Notes: a model not told the origin generated them from the sequence alone. 64,000 nt of DNA from Hyphococcus aureus (GCF_042643165.1 NZ_JBHRSH010000002.1:496001-560000), one strand, 5' to 3'. Positions 1 to 9,359 are shown, counted from the first letter of the stretch. A program made the numbers and translations.

Positions 1-1636
1 GGACCGTTGGGATCAGCTCGGCGTCGATCTGGGCGTAACCGGCATGGGTCGTCAGCTCGCCATTGTAGGAGTTGACGCCTTGCGTGTTGGTGTCGATCAG
101 CTTGAACCGGTTCGGGTCGATATTGTCCGGTGAGTAGGCGAAATCGATGCGCGCCTGCGCAACGTCCAGCGGGATCGACGTGTTCAACGTGAAGTTGAAC
201 GGGTTGGAGATGAATTCGCGGTCATTGTCGCTATATTCATAACCAGCCGAAAGCGTCAGCTCCCGTGCGCCTGAAATCGGAGCAAACCAGAAAATGTCTG
301 CGCCGCCGCTCCAGGTGTCATCGGTCAGTTCAGAGAAGTTGATGTTGTGACGTGTGTTGAAGACGATCGACGCCGGGCCGACGACATTGTCGTTTTCATC
401 TATCGGCGCAGAACGGTTTTCCAGTGACCGCTCATAAGGCGCGTCCCGTGTCGACCGTGCGAAGGCGCCGCGCCAGTTCACTGCAAACTGATCGCTGAGA
501 TTATGCTCACCAGCCGCCTGCCCCATCATCAAGGCCCGCTCCAGCCAGGAATTGGCTTCGGTTACGAAGCCGCCTGCGCCTTCGGCGTTGAAGTTAAAGC
601 CTTCCTGAATCTGCGCTTCTTTGCGGGTCGAATGGATATAAAGACCCGTCAGCGTCAGCGTATGCTGATCTGTCTCCAAGGCGGCGGTGAGCAAGCCGTT
701 CACAGTCGCGTCGAGAGCCGTTTCCATTTGTGTCGAGTTGATGCCGACACGTTCTTCTGACGCAAGCTGCCGGATCGAATTTTTCGTCGTCCAGTCCTGC
801 TTGTAGCCGATGACCCCGGCGATGCTGAAGGTCGCTCCGCTGTCCATTTCCCAGAATTTGCCGCCATCGAGCGAACCTTCGAAGTTCGGACCGAGCGTGC
901 CGTTCTGGATGACGGAAAGCGGGGAGTTTTCGAGGCTTTCGCCAACAGCTTCCTGTTCCGCGTCAGAAAGGTCCGCGAGCTGGGTATCGGTGGCGATAAC
1001 AGCGGCGAGCGCATCCGGCACGCTGCGGGTTCCATTATCGTAACCGAGCCAGTCAAGACCGCCGCCACGCACGTAGAGGCCGTCACGCGCCGTCGTCACG
1101 AGATTGGCGCCGATCCCTATCTTGGCGTTGAGGAAGTTCTCACTCGGCTTGCGGAGTGTCTCAAGGTCGATGATGCCGCCGCCGAATTCGCCGGGATAGT
1201 TCGGCGAAAAGGTTTTCTGGACCGTCGCGCCCGCAAGAATGTTGGACGGGAAAAGGTCAAGCGGCACCGTGCGTTTCAACGGTTCCGGGCTTGGCAGAGG
1301 CGAGCCGTTAAGGCGAGCCGAGGAGTAACGGTCGCCAAGGCCGCGGACATAGGCGAATTTACCGCCGACAATGCTGAGGCCTGAGAGGCGGGTCAGCGCC
1401 AAGGCGGCGTTGTCGTCGCCCGTGCGCGCCAGGTCATCAGCGCTGAGGAAGGTTGCAACCTGGGAAGTCGCGCGTTGCGGTTCGGGAATGTTTCGCCCGA
1501 GAACGACGATCTCGTCGGTATAGGTCGGCTGGATCGAAAGGCCGCCTGAACTTCCGGCGTCCTGCGCAAAGGCGGGAGGAGCAATCAGCATCGACGACGC
1601 GAGCAGCCAGCTCCCTAGTTTGTGATACGGATTCAT
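1..1636 (-). CDS. TonB-dependent outer-membrane receptor (3' end outside window)
   Basis: About 545 N-terminal residues are visible, starting at the ATG at 1636-1634; the gene continues past the left edge. A signal peptide ends near AFAQDA. It is followed by a TonB-box-like stretch (DEIVVLG) and a plug domain with VRGLGDRYSSARLNG, PLDLFPSNILAGATVQKTFSP and GEFGGGIIDLET, all typical of TonB receptor plugs. The later part has alternating aromatic beta-strand sequence typical of the barrel. Such receptors import a ligand across the outer membrane using TonB-ExbBD energy. The gene lies 81 bp downstream of a duplicated lipoprotein on the same strand, so the two are probably co-transcribed from the Pho-box-like promoter near 4.67 kb. 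The ligand is not known; a phosphorus compound is an inference from that promoter. Confidence 0.93.
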   Translation of the reverse strand, partial: MNPYHKLGSWLLASSMLIAPPAFAQDAGSSGGLSIQPTYTDEIVVLGRNIPEPQRATSQVATFLSADDLARTGDDNAALALTRLSGLSIVGGKFAYVRGLGDRYSSARLNGSPLPSPEPLKRTVPLDLFPSNILAGATVQKTFSPNYPGEFGGGIIDLETLRKPSENFLNAKIGIGANLVTTARDGLYVRGGGLDWLGYDNGTRSVPDALAAVIATDTQLADLSDAEQEAVGESLENSPLSVIQNGTLGPNFEGSLDGGKFWEMDSGATFSIAGVIGYKQDWTTKNSIRQLASEERVGINSTQMETALDATVNGLLTAALETDQHTLTLTGLYIHSTRKEAQIQEGFNFNAEGAGGFVTEANSWLERALMMGQAAGEHNLSDQFAVNWRGAFARSTRDAPYERSLENRSAPIDENDNVVGPASIVFNTRHNINFSELTDDTWSGGADIFWFAPISGARELTLSAGYEYSDNDREFISNPFNFTLNTSIPLDVAQARIDFAYSPDNIDPNRFKLIDTNTQGVNSYNGELTTHAGYAQIDAELIPTV

Positions 1637-1717
1637 AACATTAAATACCCTGATCTGAGTTCATGAGGATGAAAGGCCGGCGCGCTCCAGATGGAGCGCG
1701 CCGCGCTGTCACGCGTC

Positions 1718-4591
1718 TTAGCAATCGTCCGCAACCAGACCGCAGCTCCATTCATCCCACCAGTCATCGCTCGCATTCTCGACGGCGCCGATATAGCTGA
1801 CGTCCTCGAAGAACAGATCGACATTGGTCGGAAGATCGGTGAAGGCTGTACGCCCCGCCGCTGCAGTATCGTTGATGAAGCCGTTAATCAGGTTCACATC
1901 GATAGCTGTGGTGTTGTCTGCGCCGGCGCCAACCGAAGCGACAGCCGCAGGTGTTTCCGGGGTGTCAATCGTCAGACCGCCCGTTCCGCAATCAAAAAGG
2001 GTGTTGTCAAAGGATGGGTCGACGCCGATGCCGTCAAAGGTGGCGTTGTCATTGCCCGCATCCTGCCAACGGAAGCACTCATCCTGATCTTCAACGACGC
2101 CGTTGATAAAGCGGCCGATGTGACCGGAGTTGATGCGGAAGGCGTTGCCAGGGTCCGTCGCTTTAGTCGAACCGACAATCGTGAAGTTGGCGATGGTCGG
2201 GTTCGTCGCTGGCGAAACGCCGGTGCCTGCGCTCGACATTTCAAAGCCGTTGTCGCCGCGGCCGTCACGCTGTTTCACGATGACAAACTGAACATTGCCG
2301 TTCCAGCCATTGTCCGTGTCGAGCGAGTCGTCGTCATTGCCCGTCAGCACGATGTGCTTGAGGTCAACTGTGCCGCCAAACATCTCGATGCCGTCGTCGG
2401 AGTTGTTGTGCACCTGGACATACTCAACCTTGGTGCCGGAGCCGACGCCGCCGAAGGAGATGCCGTTCAGCTCATTGCCCGAAGACAGCGGGAAGCCGGC
2501 GAATTTGACGAGGGTGTACATCAGCATGCCGCTATTGTCGGCTGCTTCGCCGCCGCCATACTGAGCTTCCGGCGCCGTCACGCCTTCGATGACGTTTTCA
2601 CAGTCAGCCATGCCCGGCGTACCGCCGCCTTCGCAGCGGTTGATCGGTGCGCGGCCGAGAATGACAAGGCCGCCCCATTCGCCGATGGAGTCGAGGCGAA
2701 GCGAAGGAGAAACCGTATCCTGAAGGTCAGCTTCGGAGGTGAAGACAACCGGGTTCTGGCGCGTGCCGTTGGAGAAGATCTGCGACCCACGATTTACGAC
2801 CAGGAAGTCAGAACCGGAGTTGCCAAAGATCGAAACACCCGGCTCGATGTTGAGGGCGATCGACTGGCCGTCTGCGTTCAGGCCGTCATTGCCGACATCC
2901 GACCCAATATCCACGCGGCCGTCGAGTTCGTAGAAATTGCCGCGAGTGATGTTGACTTCCGTGTAGCTCGGCGTGCCCATCACAGGATCACCGTCAAAGT
3001 TGCCCGCCAGAAGGCAAACGCGCGTGCCGTTGATGGTGTTGCCGGTGTCGCTAGTGCCGTCCGGGCAGCCCGGATCGGTGAACACATGGTTCGTCCAGCC
3101 GGTCGCCCAGTTGTTGGTTTCCGTCTCATCCGGGCTGAACGCGCCGAGATAGTCAGCCTCAACGAAGAACGCAGGATCGAGCGTTTCAACCGCGAAAGGC
3201 GTCGCCATTGGCGAAAGCTCTTTCGCGCCAGGCTGGAAGTTCATTGTGATCGAACTTGTATCTTCCGAGTTGTTGGGGTCAGCCGCAACCGAAGCGACAG
3301 CCGCCGGTGTTTCCGGATCCTCGATAGTGAGCCCGCCGGCGCCGCAATCAAACAGAACCGAGTTAAAGGCCGGGTCCGTGCCGATGCCGTCGAATGTAGC
3401 ATTGTCATTGCCGGCGTCCTGCCAGCGGAAGCATTCATCCTGATCCTGCACAACACCATTCAGGAAACGGCCGATGTGACCGGAGTTGATGCGCAGACCG
3501 TTGCCCGGATCGGTCGCTTTCGTCGAACCAACGATTGTGAAGTTGGCGATGGTCGGGTTTGTCGCCGGCGAAACACTCGTGCCGGCGCTCGACATTTCAA
3601 AACCGTTATCACCGCGATTGTCAGCCTGGCTCACAAGCAGGAACTGCACCTTGCCGGACCAGCCATTGTCGGTGTCGAGCGAGTCGTCATCTTCGCCGGT
3701 CAGAACGATATGCTTGAGGTTAACGGTGCCGCCGAACATTTCGATGCCGTCGTCGGAGCTGTTATGCACCTGGACGTAATCGACAGTGGTGCCGGTGCCG
3801 ACGCCGCCGAAGGAAATGCCGTTGAGTTCGTTGCCAGAAGAAAGCGGGAAACCTGAATATTGAACGCGCACATAGCGCAGCGTGCCGGAATTGTCGTCAG
3901 TCACGCCGCCGCCATAAGGCGCTTCCGGCGCGGTCACGCCTTCAATGACGTTTTCGCAGTCAGCCATGCCCGGTGTGCCGCCGCCTTCGCAGCGGTTGAT
4001 CGGTGCGCGGCCGAGAAGAACAAGACCGCCCCATTCGCCAATGGCGTCCGCGCGAAATGCGCCGCCAGCTTCCAGATCGTCGAGGCTGGTGAAGACGATC
4101 GGCGCATCTTCCGCGCCTTCCGCTTCAATGCGCGAACCGCGGTTGATCACCAGGAAGTCACTGCCTGACTCACCGAATACGGTTACGCCGGGTTGAATGG
4201 TCAACACCGCCGGATCGCCGTCAGAAGCCGCACCGTCTGCGCCGACATCAATACCGACATTGACGCGCCCGCTGAGCCGGTATGCAACCGGAACGCCGTC
4301 GCCGTCATCATCTTTGTAAGGTAGAGCAATATTCGTAAGGATCGTGCCTGCAATGTCGCAAGCAACCTGATCAGGACCGGAAGGAAGGTCGACAACATCG
4401 CCTGCAGCAAAACCGGCCGGACATGTGTCAGCGGAAACCGTTCCGCCAGAACCGCCTCCGCCGCCGCCGGTCGGGGGCGTGCCAGGGTTAGAGGCGCCCG
4501 GCGATTGAATGTCGCTGCCCTGGGTACAGGCTGCGATCGTTAACGCCGCGCCGGCGAGAAGAATAGATTTTAGATTGGAGAACTGGCTCAT
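1718..4591 (-). CDS. Lipoprotein with two tandem beta-helix-like domains, partner of the TonB receptor
   Basis: 957 residues. A lipoprotein signal ends in LTIAAC (Cys22), followed by a Gly/Pro/Ser-rich linker. Two homologous domains follow, at about residues 110-470 and 530-945. Both contain IEPGV/IQPGV-type turns, GEWGGLVxLGRAPINRCEGG, PLSSGNELNGISFGGVG, SSDDGIEMFGGTV and a shared CFRWQDAGNDNATFDGIG block, so the protein arose by internal duplication. The family is common beside TonB receptors in Bacteroidetes and marine Proteobacteria and is thought to be a surface or periplasmic right-handed beta-helix. No enzymatic motif is visible. A substrate-capture role is inferred from the neighbour. 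The start is supported by an upstream GGGGG and the lipobox. The reverse strand holds a long spurious open frame. Confidence 0.85.
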   Translation of the reverse strand: MSQFSNLKSILLAGAALTIAACTQGSDIQSPGASNPGTPPTGGGGGGSGGTVSADTCPAGFAAGDVVDLPSGPDQVACDIAGTILTNIALPYKDDDGDGVPVAYRLSGRVNVGIDVGADGAASDGDPAVLTIQPGVTVFGESGSDFLVINRGSRIEAEGAEDAPIVFTSLDDLEAGGAFRADAIGEWGGLVLLGRAPINRCEGGGTPGMADCENVIEGVTAPEAPYGGGVTDDNSGTLRYVRVQYSGFPLSSGNELNGISFGGVGTGTTVDYVQVHNSSDDGIEMFGGTVNLKHIVLTGEDDDSLDTDNGWSGKVQFLLVSQADNRGDNGFEMSSAGTSVSPATNPTIANFTIVGSTKATDPGNGLRINSGHIGRFLNGVVQDQDECFRWQDAGNDNATFDGIGTDPAFNSVLFDCGAGGLTIEDPETPAAVASVAADPNNSEDTSSITMNFQPGAKELSPMATPFAVETLDPAFFVEADYLGAFSPDETETNNWATGWTNHVFTDPGCPDGTSDTGNTINGTRVCLLAGNFDGDPVMGTPSYTEVNITRGNFYELDGRVDIGSDVGNDGLNADGQSIALNIEPGVSIFGNSGSDFLVVNRGSQIFSNGTRQNPVVFTSEADLQDTVSPSLRLDSIGEWGGLVILGRAPINRCEGGGTPGMADCENVIEGVTAPEAQYGGGEAADNSGMLMYTLVKFAGFPLSSGNELNGISFGGVGSGTKVEYVQVHNNSDDGIEMFGGTVDLKHIVLTGNDDDSLDTDNGWNGNVQFVIVKQRDGRGDNGFEMSSAGTGVSPATNPTIANFTIVGSTKATDPGNAFRINSGHIGRFINGVVEDQDECFRWQDAGNDNATFDGIGVDPSFDNTLFDCGTGGLTIDTPETPAAVASVGAGADNTTAIDVNLINGFINDTAAAGRTAFTDLPTNVDLFFEDVSYIGAVENASDDWWDEWSCGLVADDC

Positions 4592-4658
4592 TGATGAGAC
4601 CCCCGGGGGAAAATGGTTTCATGCACAGTGCGACGCCCCACGCGTCGCCGGGGTTGCG

Positions 4659-4712
4659 GTTAGAGCAAGCATTTGACAGGGCGGTGACAGGTTTGTTTCA
4701 GTTCCATGACAT
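4659..4712 (-). promoter_or_regulatory. Pho-box-like array (four heptamers, 11-bp pitch) with candidate -10
   Basis: Read on the minus strand, the heptamers ATGTCAT (4712-4706), CTGAAAC (4701-4695), CTGTCAC (4690-4684) and CTGTCAA (4679-4673) follow each other with exactly 4 bp between them. This matches the PhoB recognition pattern (CTGTCAT repeated every 11 bp). A candidate -10, TCTAAC, lies at 4664-4659, as expected when PhoB replaces the -35. The lipoprotein start is at 4591. I see no gene in the rest of the 4592-4892 gap. PhoB control is inferred, since PhoB is not encoded in this window. Confidence 0.6.
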
Positions 4713-4892
4713 CCTTCACGCCGCAATTTTTCGTAAGCGCACAACGTGCATAGCTTTAAGTGCGCACTGCGCGCGCACAATGAAACGCACTGTTTGCGCT
4801 TGCCTTAAAAAATCGTTTTTGACTCATATGATTGCGGGCTGTGACGAAATCCGTCAGATTCCAGCGCAACAAATAGGTCACGGAAAACCGCA

Positions 4893-5708
4893 ATGGAAAG
4901 CAGCGGCGCAATGACGCTGAACTGGGTCTTTTACGTCACAGCCGCCGCCTTCGGCGCTGTGATCGGCAGTTTCCTCAACGTACTGATTCACCGTGGGCCG
5001 GCCTTCTGGAAACTTGTCGATGACGAGACGCGCGGAGATCTGATCTCGCCGCGCTCGTATTGCCCGTCATGCCGCAAAACGATTCGCAGCGTTCATCTCA
5101 TTCCCTTGGCGAGCTATATGATGCTCGGCGGCAAATGCGCCAATTGCGGCGCGTCGATTGCGCTCCGCTATCCGTTGGTGGAGCTTGCGGGCGCGCTGTC
5201 AGGCGTCGCTGCCCTCGCCCTTTTCGGGTTGAGCATGGAGGCGGCGGGCGTCTTCTTCTTTTTCATGGTCATGATCGCATTGGCGGCGATCGATGCGGAG
5301 ACTGGCTACCTTCCTGATATGCTCACTCTGCCGCTGCTGATCATCGGGATCATCGCCAACGCTTTCGATCTTTTCAACGCAACCCTCGGCGGCGCGGTGC
5401 TCGGCGTCATCATTGGCTATGGCGCCTTCCGGCTGGTTGATATTGTGTTTCTCAAACTGCGCGGCATCGAGGGATTGGGACAGGGCGACGCCAAGCTGCT
5501 CGCCGCAATCGGCGCGTGGTTCGGTTGGCCTGTGCTGCCGCCAGTGGTCTTTCTCGCCGCTATCTTCGCCCTGATTGGCGTCGGTATTGCTTCCTTGCGC
5601 GGCGCAAAAATCGGCAAGGAAACGCCCGTCCCCTTCGGCCCTGCGCTCGCCGCCGCCGCCGCCAGCGCCATGATCGCGCACGGATTGCGGCTTCCCTATT
5701 TCGCCTGA
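4893..5708 (+). CDS. Prepilin peptidase / methyltransferase (A24 aspartic protease)
   Basis: 271 residues, polytopic inner-membrane protein. It cleaves the leader of type IV pilin-like or type II secretion pseudopilin precursors and N-methylates the new end. The N-terminal domain has GAVIGSFLNVLIHR and a zinc-binding pair of CxxC motifs (C57/C60 and C82/C85). The two catalytic aspartates of the A24 family are visible in AAIDAETGYLPD (D134) and GQGDAK (D199). Length and domain order are those of full-length PilD/GspO. An alternative ATG at 4911 is equally possible. The gene stands alone; no pilus or secretion genes are nearby, so its substrates lie elsewhere. Confidence 0.93.
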   Translation: MESSGAMTLNWVFYVTAAAFGAVIGSFLNVLIHRGPAFWKLVDDETRGDLISPRSYCPSCRKTIRSVHLIPLASYMMLGGKCANCGASIALRYPLVELAGALSGVAALALFGLSMEAAGVFFFFMVMIALAAIDAETGYLPDMLTLPLLIIGIIANAFDLFNATLGGAVLGVIIGYGAFRLVDIVFLKLRGIEGLGQGDAKLLAAIGAWFGWPVLPPVVFLAAIFALIGVGIASLRGAKIGKETPVPFGPALAAAAASAMIAHGLRLPYFA

Positions 5709-5709
5709 G

Positions 5710-6480
5710 CTATTTTCCCTTGAAGGTCGGCTTTCGCTTTTGCATGAGGGCGGCGACGCCTTCGGCGCAGTCTTCGGTCGTGATCGCCTGACGCTGCAGC
5801 ATGGCTTCATACGCCATGGCGTTTTTCAATCCGTCCTGCGCCGCGGCGCGAAAACTACGCTTGGTCAGGGCCATGGCGACAGGCGCACGGGCGGAAAGAC
5901 TCTCCGCCCAATTGAGCGCATTCGCCAAAACATCCGTATCTGGAACAACCTTATTGACGAGGCCCCATTCCTGCGCGCGGCCCGCATCAATTTTTTCCGC
6001 TTCAATGGCAAGCTGATAGGCGCGCGCATAGCCGATCTCACGCGTTAACAAAAACGATAACCCTCCGTCGGGCACAAGCCCTATATTGGCGAAGGCGCTC
6101 ATAAGATAAGCGCTCTCGCCCATGACGCGCAGATCGCATGTCAACGCTGTCGTCATACCGATGCCGGCGGCGGGGCCGTTGATGGCGGCGATCACAGGCT
6201 TAGGCGTCGACTGAAGAATGTTCAAGAACCCGCCATATTCCGCATTCAGAACATCTTCCACATTGGTCATCTCATCGACGGCGGAAACGTCAGCGCCTGC
6301 GCAAAAAGCGCGCCCTTCCCCGGTGAGAACGACGACGCGCACCGCATTGTCAGCTGACGCCTTTGCCAGAGCGCCGGTCAAATCCGCTCGCATCGCCCGG
6401 TTGAAAGAATTGAGCTTCTCTGGCCGGTTCAGCGTGATCAGCGCAACGCCGTCTTTCGCAGTTTCATAGGTTACGGTCAT
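5710..6480 (-). CDS. Enoyl-CoA hydratase/isomerase family protein
   Basis: 256 residues with the crotonase fold. Motifs seen are ALITLNRPEKLNSFN, the oxyanion-hole segment GRAFCAGADVS, and GPAAGIGM followed by SAFANIGLVPDGG. These enzymes hydrate or isomerise enoyl-CoA thioesters, usually in fatty acid or aromatic-acid beta-oxidation. The sequence resembles PaaG-type 2-(1,2-epoxyphenylacetyl)CoA isomerases (LVPDGG in place of the Glu-containing hydratase site), but substrate specificity cannot be settled from sequence. The gene converges on the prepilin peptidase with a 1-bp gap and is divergent from the aldehyde dehydrogenase at 6599. Confidence 0.88.
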   Translation of the reverse strand: MTVTYETAKDGVALITLNRPEKLNSFNRAMRADLTGALAKASADNAVRVVVLTGEGRAFCAGADVSAVDEMTNVEDVLNAEYGGFLNILQSTPKPVIAAINGPAAGIGMTTALTCDLRVMGESAYLMSAFANIGLVPDGGLSFLLTREIGYARAYQLAIEAEKIDAGRAQEWGLVNKVVPDTDVLANALNWAESLSARAPVAMALTKRSFRAAAQDGLKNAMAYEAMLQRQAITTEDCAEGVAALMQKRKPTFKGK

Positions 6481-6598
6481 AAAGCCATTCCTGTCGCTAA
6501 GGGCCTGAAATTAGACCCATCATGCCGCCTGCCGCCGGTGATTGCAAAACTCCTGCGCAGTGCTAAGCCTGTGCCGAAAGTGAAAAAGGAGCGCCCCC

Positions 6599-8044
6599 AT
6601 GACCGTTGAGAAATTCTTCCGCGAAGAAGGCTATATTGGCGGCGAATGGCTTAGCAGCTCAAAGAAAATTGCGGTGACAAATCCCGCCAATGACAAAACC
6701 ATCGGTCATGTTCCTGACTTCGGCCGCGAGGAAGCTCGCGCCGCGATTACTGCGGCGGCGAAAGCTTTCCCAAGCTGGCGCGCGACAACCGCCGACGAAC
6801 GCGGCAAACTTTGCCGCGCTTTTTATGAAGCGTTGATGGATAACCAAGATGCGCTTGGCGAACTCCTGACCATGGAACAGGGAAAGCCGCTCACTGAGGC
6901 TAAGGGCGAGATCGCCTATGGCGCCGCCTTCTTCAAATGGTTCTCTGAAGAAGCCGTGCGGATTTATGGCGACGTCATCCCCTCGCCCTGGGCCGATAAG
7001 CGCATTGTCGTCACCAAAGAACCCGTGGGCGTGGTCTGTTCGATCACGCCGTGGAATTTCCCGAATGCGATGATCGCACGCAAGGCGGCCGCGGCGCTCG
7101 CCGCCGGCTGTCCCATTATCTGCAAACCGGCGAGTCAGACGCCTTATTCGGCATTGGCGCTAGGCGTGATCGCCGACGAGATCGGCCTACCCAAAGGCGT
7201 CTTCTCCGTCATTACCGGCGAGGCGGCGCCGATCGGCGAGGAGTTTTGCGACAACCCGTCGGTCGCCAAGATCACCTTCACCGGCTCCACCGGCGTCGGC
7301 AAAAAGCTCGCAGCGCGCGCCATGGGCAATATGAAGCGCGTCTCCATGGAGCTCGGCGGCAATGCGCCGCTGATCATTTTCGACGACGCCGATCTGGACC
7401 GCGCCGTCGAGGGCGCTATCGCCTGCAAGTTCCGCAATGCAGGACAAACCTGCGTCTGCGCCAACCGCATTCTCGTTCAGGCTGGCATCTATGACGCCTT
7501 CGCCGAAAAATTCGCAAAGCGAGTCGCCGCCATGAAGGTCGGCGACGGCATGGAAGCGGGCGTTGAACAGGGACCCATGATCGAAGAAAAAGCCCTCGAA
7601 AAAGTCGAAGAACATATCAGCGACGCCGTTTCAAAAGGCGCCAAAGTCGCCCTTGGCGGCGAACGCCACAAACTTGGCGGCACCTTTTTCGAGCCGACCG
7701 TCCTCACCGGCGTTACGCCCGAAATGGTGATCGCGAAAGACGAAACCTTCGGCCCTGTGGCGCCGCTGTTCAAATTCGACAGTGAAGAAGACGCGGTCAG
7801 GATGGCCAACGACACCGAGTTCGGTCTCGCCTCTTATGTCTACACAAACGATCTTGGCCGCGCCTGGCGCGTGATGGAGGCGCTTGAATATGGCATGGTC
7901 GCCATCAATGAAGGCATCCTGTCAACGCCGGTCGCGCCGTTTGGCGGCGTCAAGGATTCAGGCGTTGGCCGCGAAGGCTCGAAATACGGGCTCGAGGATT
8001 ATCTCAATATCAAATACGGCCTGTTCGGCGGGCTGGGGAAGTAG
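6599..8044 (+). CDS. gabD: NAD(P)-dependent succinate-semialdehyde dehydrogenase
   Basis: 481 residues, full-length aldehyde dehydrogenase. It oxidises succinate semialdehyde to succinate, typically from GABA or related catabolism. The Rossmann-loop motif FTGSTGVGKK, the general base in MELGGNAP (E251) and the nucleophile in NAGQTCVCANR (C285) are all present. The CVCANR context and the C-terminal GGVKDSGVGREGSKYGLEDYL are characteristic of the GabD subgroup. A clear AAGGAG ribosome site precedes the ATG. No GABA transaminase is adjacent; the divergent enoyl-CoA hydratase may share its promoter region. Glutarate semialdehyde is an alternative substrate. Confidence 0.9.
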   Translation: MTVEKFFREEGYIGGEWLSSSKKIAVTNPANDKTIGHVPDFGREEARAAITAAAKAFPSWRATTADERGKLCRAFYEALMDNQDALGELLTMEQGKPLTEAKGEIAYGAAFFKWFSEEAVRIYGDVIPSPWADKRIVVTKEPVGVVCSITPWNFPNAMIARKAAAALAAGCPIICKPASQTPYSALALGVIADEIGLPKGVFSVITGEAAPIGEEFCDNPSVAKITFTGSTGVGKKLAARAMGNMKRVSMELGGNAPLIIFDDADLDRAVEGAIACKFRNAGQTCVCANRILVQAGIYDAFAEKFAKRVAAMKVGDGMEAGVEQGPMIEEKALEKVEEHISDAVSKGAKVALGGERHKLGGTFFEPTVLTGVTPEMVIAKDETFGPVAPLFKFDSEEDAVRMANDTEFGLASYVYTNDLGRAWRVMEALEYGMVAINEGILSTPVAPFGGVKDSGVGREGSKYGLEDYLNIKYGLFGGLGK

Positions 8045-8049
8045 CGCGC

Positions 8050-9270
8050 CTAAAGCCGGTGATGCTTGAAGACATCGACGAACCACTCGCCAAGCGTTGC
8101 CGCTTCCTTATCGACATCGTGGCGTTCTTCAATGCGGCGGCGGCCTTCGGCGCCGAGATCGCGCAGTTTTTCCGGCGATGCGGTCAACGCCTCGCGCATG
8201 ACGTGGACAAGCGCATCGCCGTCGCCAGCGGGAATAATCCAGCCGCAGCCTTCATCGACAAGTTCCGGAATGCCGGCGATATAGGTGGAGATCACCGGTC
8301 GCCCGAGCGCCAGCGCCTCCATAATGACGACGGGCAGGCCTTCGGCGTAACTCGGCAACAAAAACGCGCGCGCGTTCTTCACCGCGTCCCGGACTTTAAG
8401 ATTCTCCATCCAGCCTGTTATCTCAATCTGATCGCCAACGCCAAGGCGCGCAATTTCGGCTTCGATTTCCGCGCGGCTTTCGCCGTCGCCAATCAGCGTA
8501 ACTTGCATGTGCGGAAATTCGTCGCGCAGGGCGGCGACAGCGGCGGGCAACTGCGCCTGTCCCTTTTGCGGACATAGCCGTCCAACACAGACCAGCGTTT
8601 GATTATCCGGCGGCGGCGTCGCTTCGAAGCCCGAAAGATCGAGGCCGCAATGAATAATCTTGATCTTCTCCGCCGCCTTGATCGACGAGAACCGGATTAG
8701 TTGCGATTTACAGAAATTCGTGATCGCGGCGATGAAGGCCGCATGCTCGATCTTCGCCGGAAAGTCGAGCAGCGGCGCATCGGTGAGTTCGTCTGGCCCG
8801 TGCACGGTCGCGCTGTAGGTTGGCCCGCCCATGATCCTCGCCAGCATCGCGACCGCCGTTGAGTTGGTCAGGAAATGCACATGTACATGGTCAATATAAT
8901 CAGCCTCGCAACGCTGACGGAAATAGCAGGCTTCCATCAGATAGGCGGCGTGACGGATGACGCCGCCGCGCGCATGCTTCAAAAGCGACCACCACGGCCC
9001 AAGGGCCTTCACAAGACCGCCTGTGTTGGTCGTCAGCTCACGGAAGAACGCCTTGAGAAGACCCCCGGCGTTGCCGCTGAGGATGTAATGGGTGCGATCG
9101 ATCTCCGCGATGTCGAGCGGGTCAACCAACTTGCCGTCCCATTGGCGCAGCGCGTATCGCGTGACATTCATCCCGCGCCGCTCATGGGCCTCGATCTCGC
9201 GACGGATAAACGTCGTCGAGGTCAGCGGATAGGTGTTCATGAGATAGGCAATATTGGGTTTGTCAGTCAC
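8050..9270 (-). CDS. Glycosyltransferase family 4 (GT-B fold)
   Basis: About 406 residues from the GTG at 9270. It begins KPNIAYLMNTYPLTSTTFIRREIEAHERRG, the usual N-terminus of exopolysaccharide GT4 enzymes. The C-terminal nucleotide-sugar domain has LVCVGRLCPQKGQ and the EX7E-type segment FLLPSYAEGLPVVIMEALALGRPVIST. It probably adds a sugar to an extracellular polysaccharide or glycan. An upstream ATG at 9330 keeps the frame open, but its first codons would be a transcription-terminator hairpin (9301-9321), so the GTG start is preferred. No other polysaccharide genes are adjacent. The acceptor is unknown. Confidence 0.87.
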   Translation of the reverse strand: MTDKPNIAYLMNTYPLTSTTFIRREIEAHERRGMNVTRYALRQWDGKLVDPLDIAEIDRTHYILSGNAGGLLKAFFRELTTNTGGLVKALGPWWSLLKHARGGVIRHAAYLMEACYFRQRCEADYIDHVHVHFLTNSTAVAMLARIMGGPTYSATVHGPDELTDAPLLDFPAKIEHAAFIAAITNFCKSQLIRFSSIKAAEKIKIIHCGLDLSGFEATPPPDNQTLVCVGRLCPQKGQAQLPAAVAALRDEFPHMQVTLIGDGESRAEIEAEIARLGVGDQIEITGWMENLKVRDAVKNARAFLLPSYAEGLPVVIMEALALGRPVISTYIAGIPELVDEGCGWIIPAGDGDALVHVMREALTASPEKLRDLGAEGRRRIEERHDVDKEAATLGEWFVDVFKHHRL

Positions 9271-9291
9271 AGGGGCGTCGCTTAGTTCGGG

Positions 9292-9325
9292 CAAACAAAA
9301 AGGCGCGTTGGATTCGCGCCTTTTT
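9292..9325 (-). terminator. Intrinsic terminator after the cyclophilin genes
   Basis: Stem AGGCGCG (9301-9307) pairs with CGCGCCT (9315-9321) around a 7-nt loop. On the minus strand it is followed by TTTTGTTTG, and on the plus strand by TTTTT, so it can work in both directions. It lies 40 bp past the stop of the cyclophilin at 9360, ending the gyrA-coaD-cyclophilin run. Confidence 0.8.
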
Positions 9326-9359
9326 GCCACTTCGAAATGAAGAATTCCTTGTCGATTAT

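Noticed and set aside
1691..3856. 721-codon open frame on the plus strand
   Set aside because: It lies antisense to the duplicated lipoprotein. Its composition (Val/Ala/Asp/Arg-rich, no domains) is what a codon-biased reverse strand gives, and it shows the same internal repeat as the real gene.
4591..4914. 107-codon open frame on the plus strand
   Set aside because: It crosses the Pho-box-like promoter and overlaps the prepilin peptidase start; no ribosome site or family features.
9271..9330. N-terminal extension of the glycosyltransferase
   Set aside because: Its first codons are the terminator hairpin of the upstream cyclophilin; the GTG at 9270 aligns with the family N-terminus.
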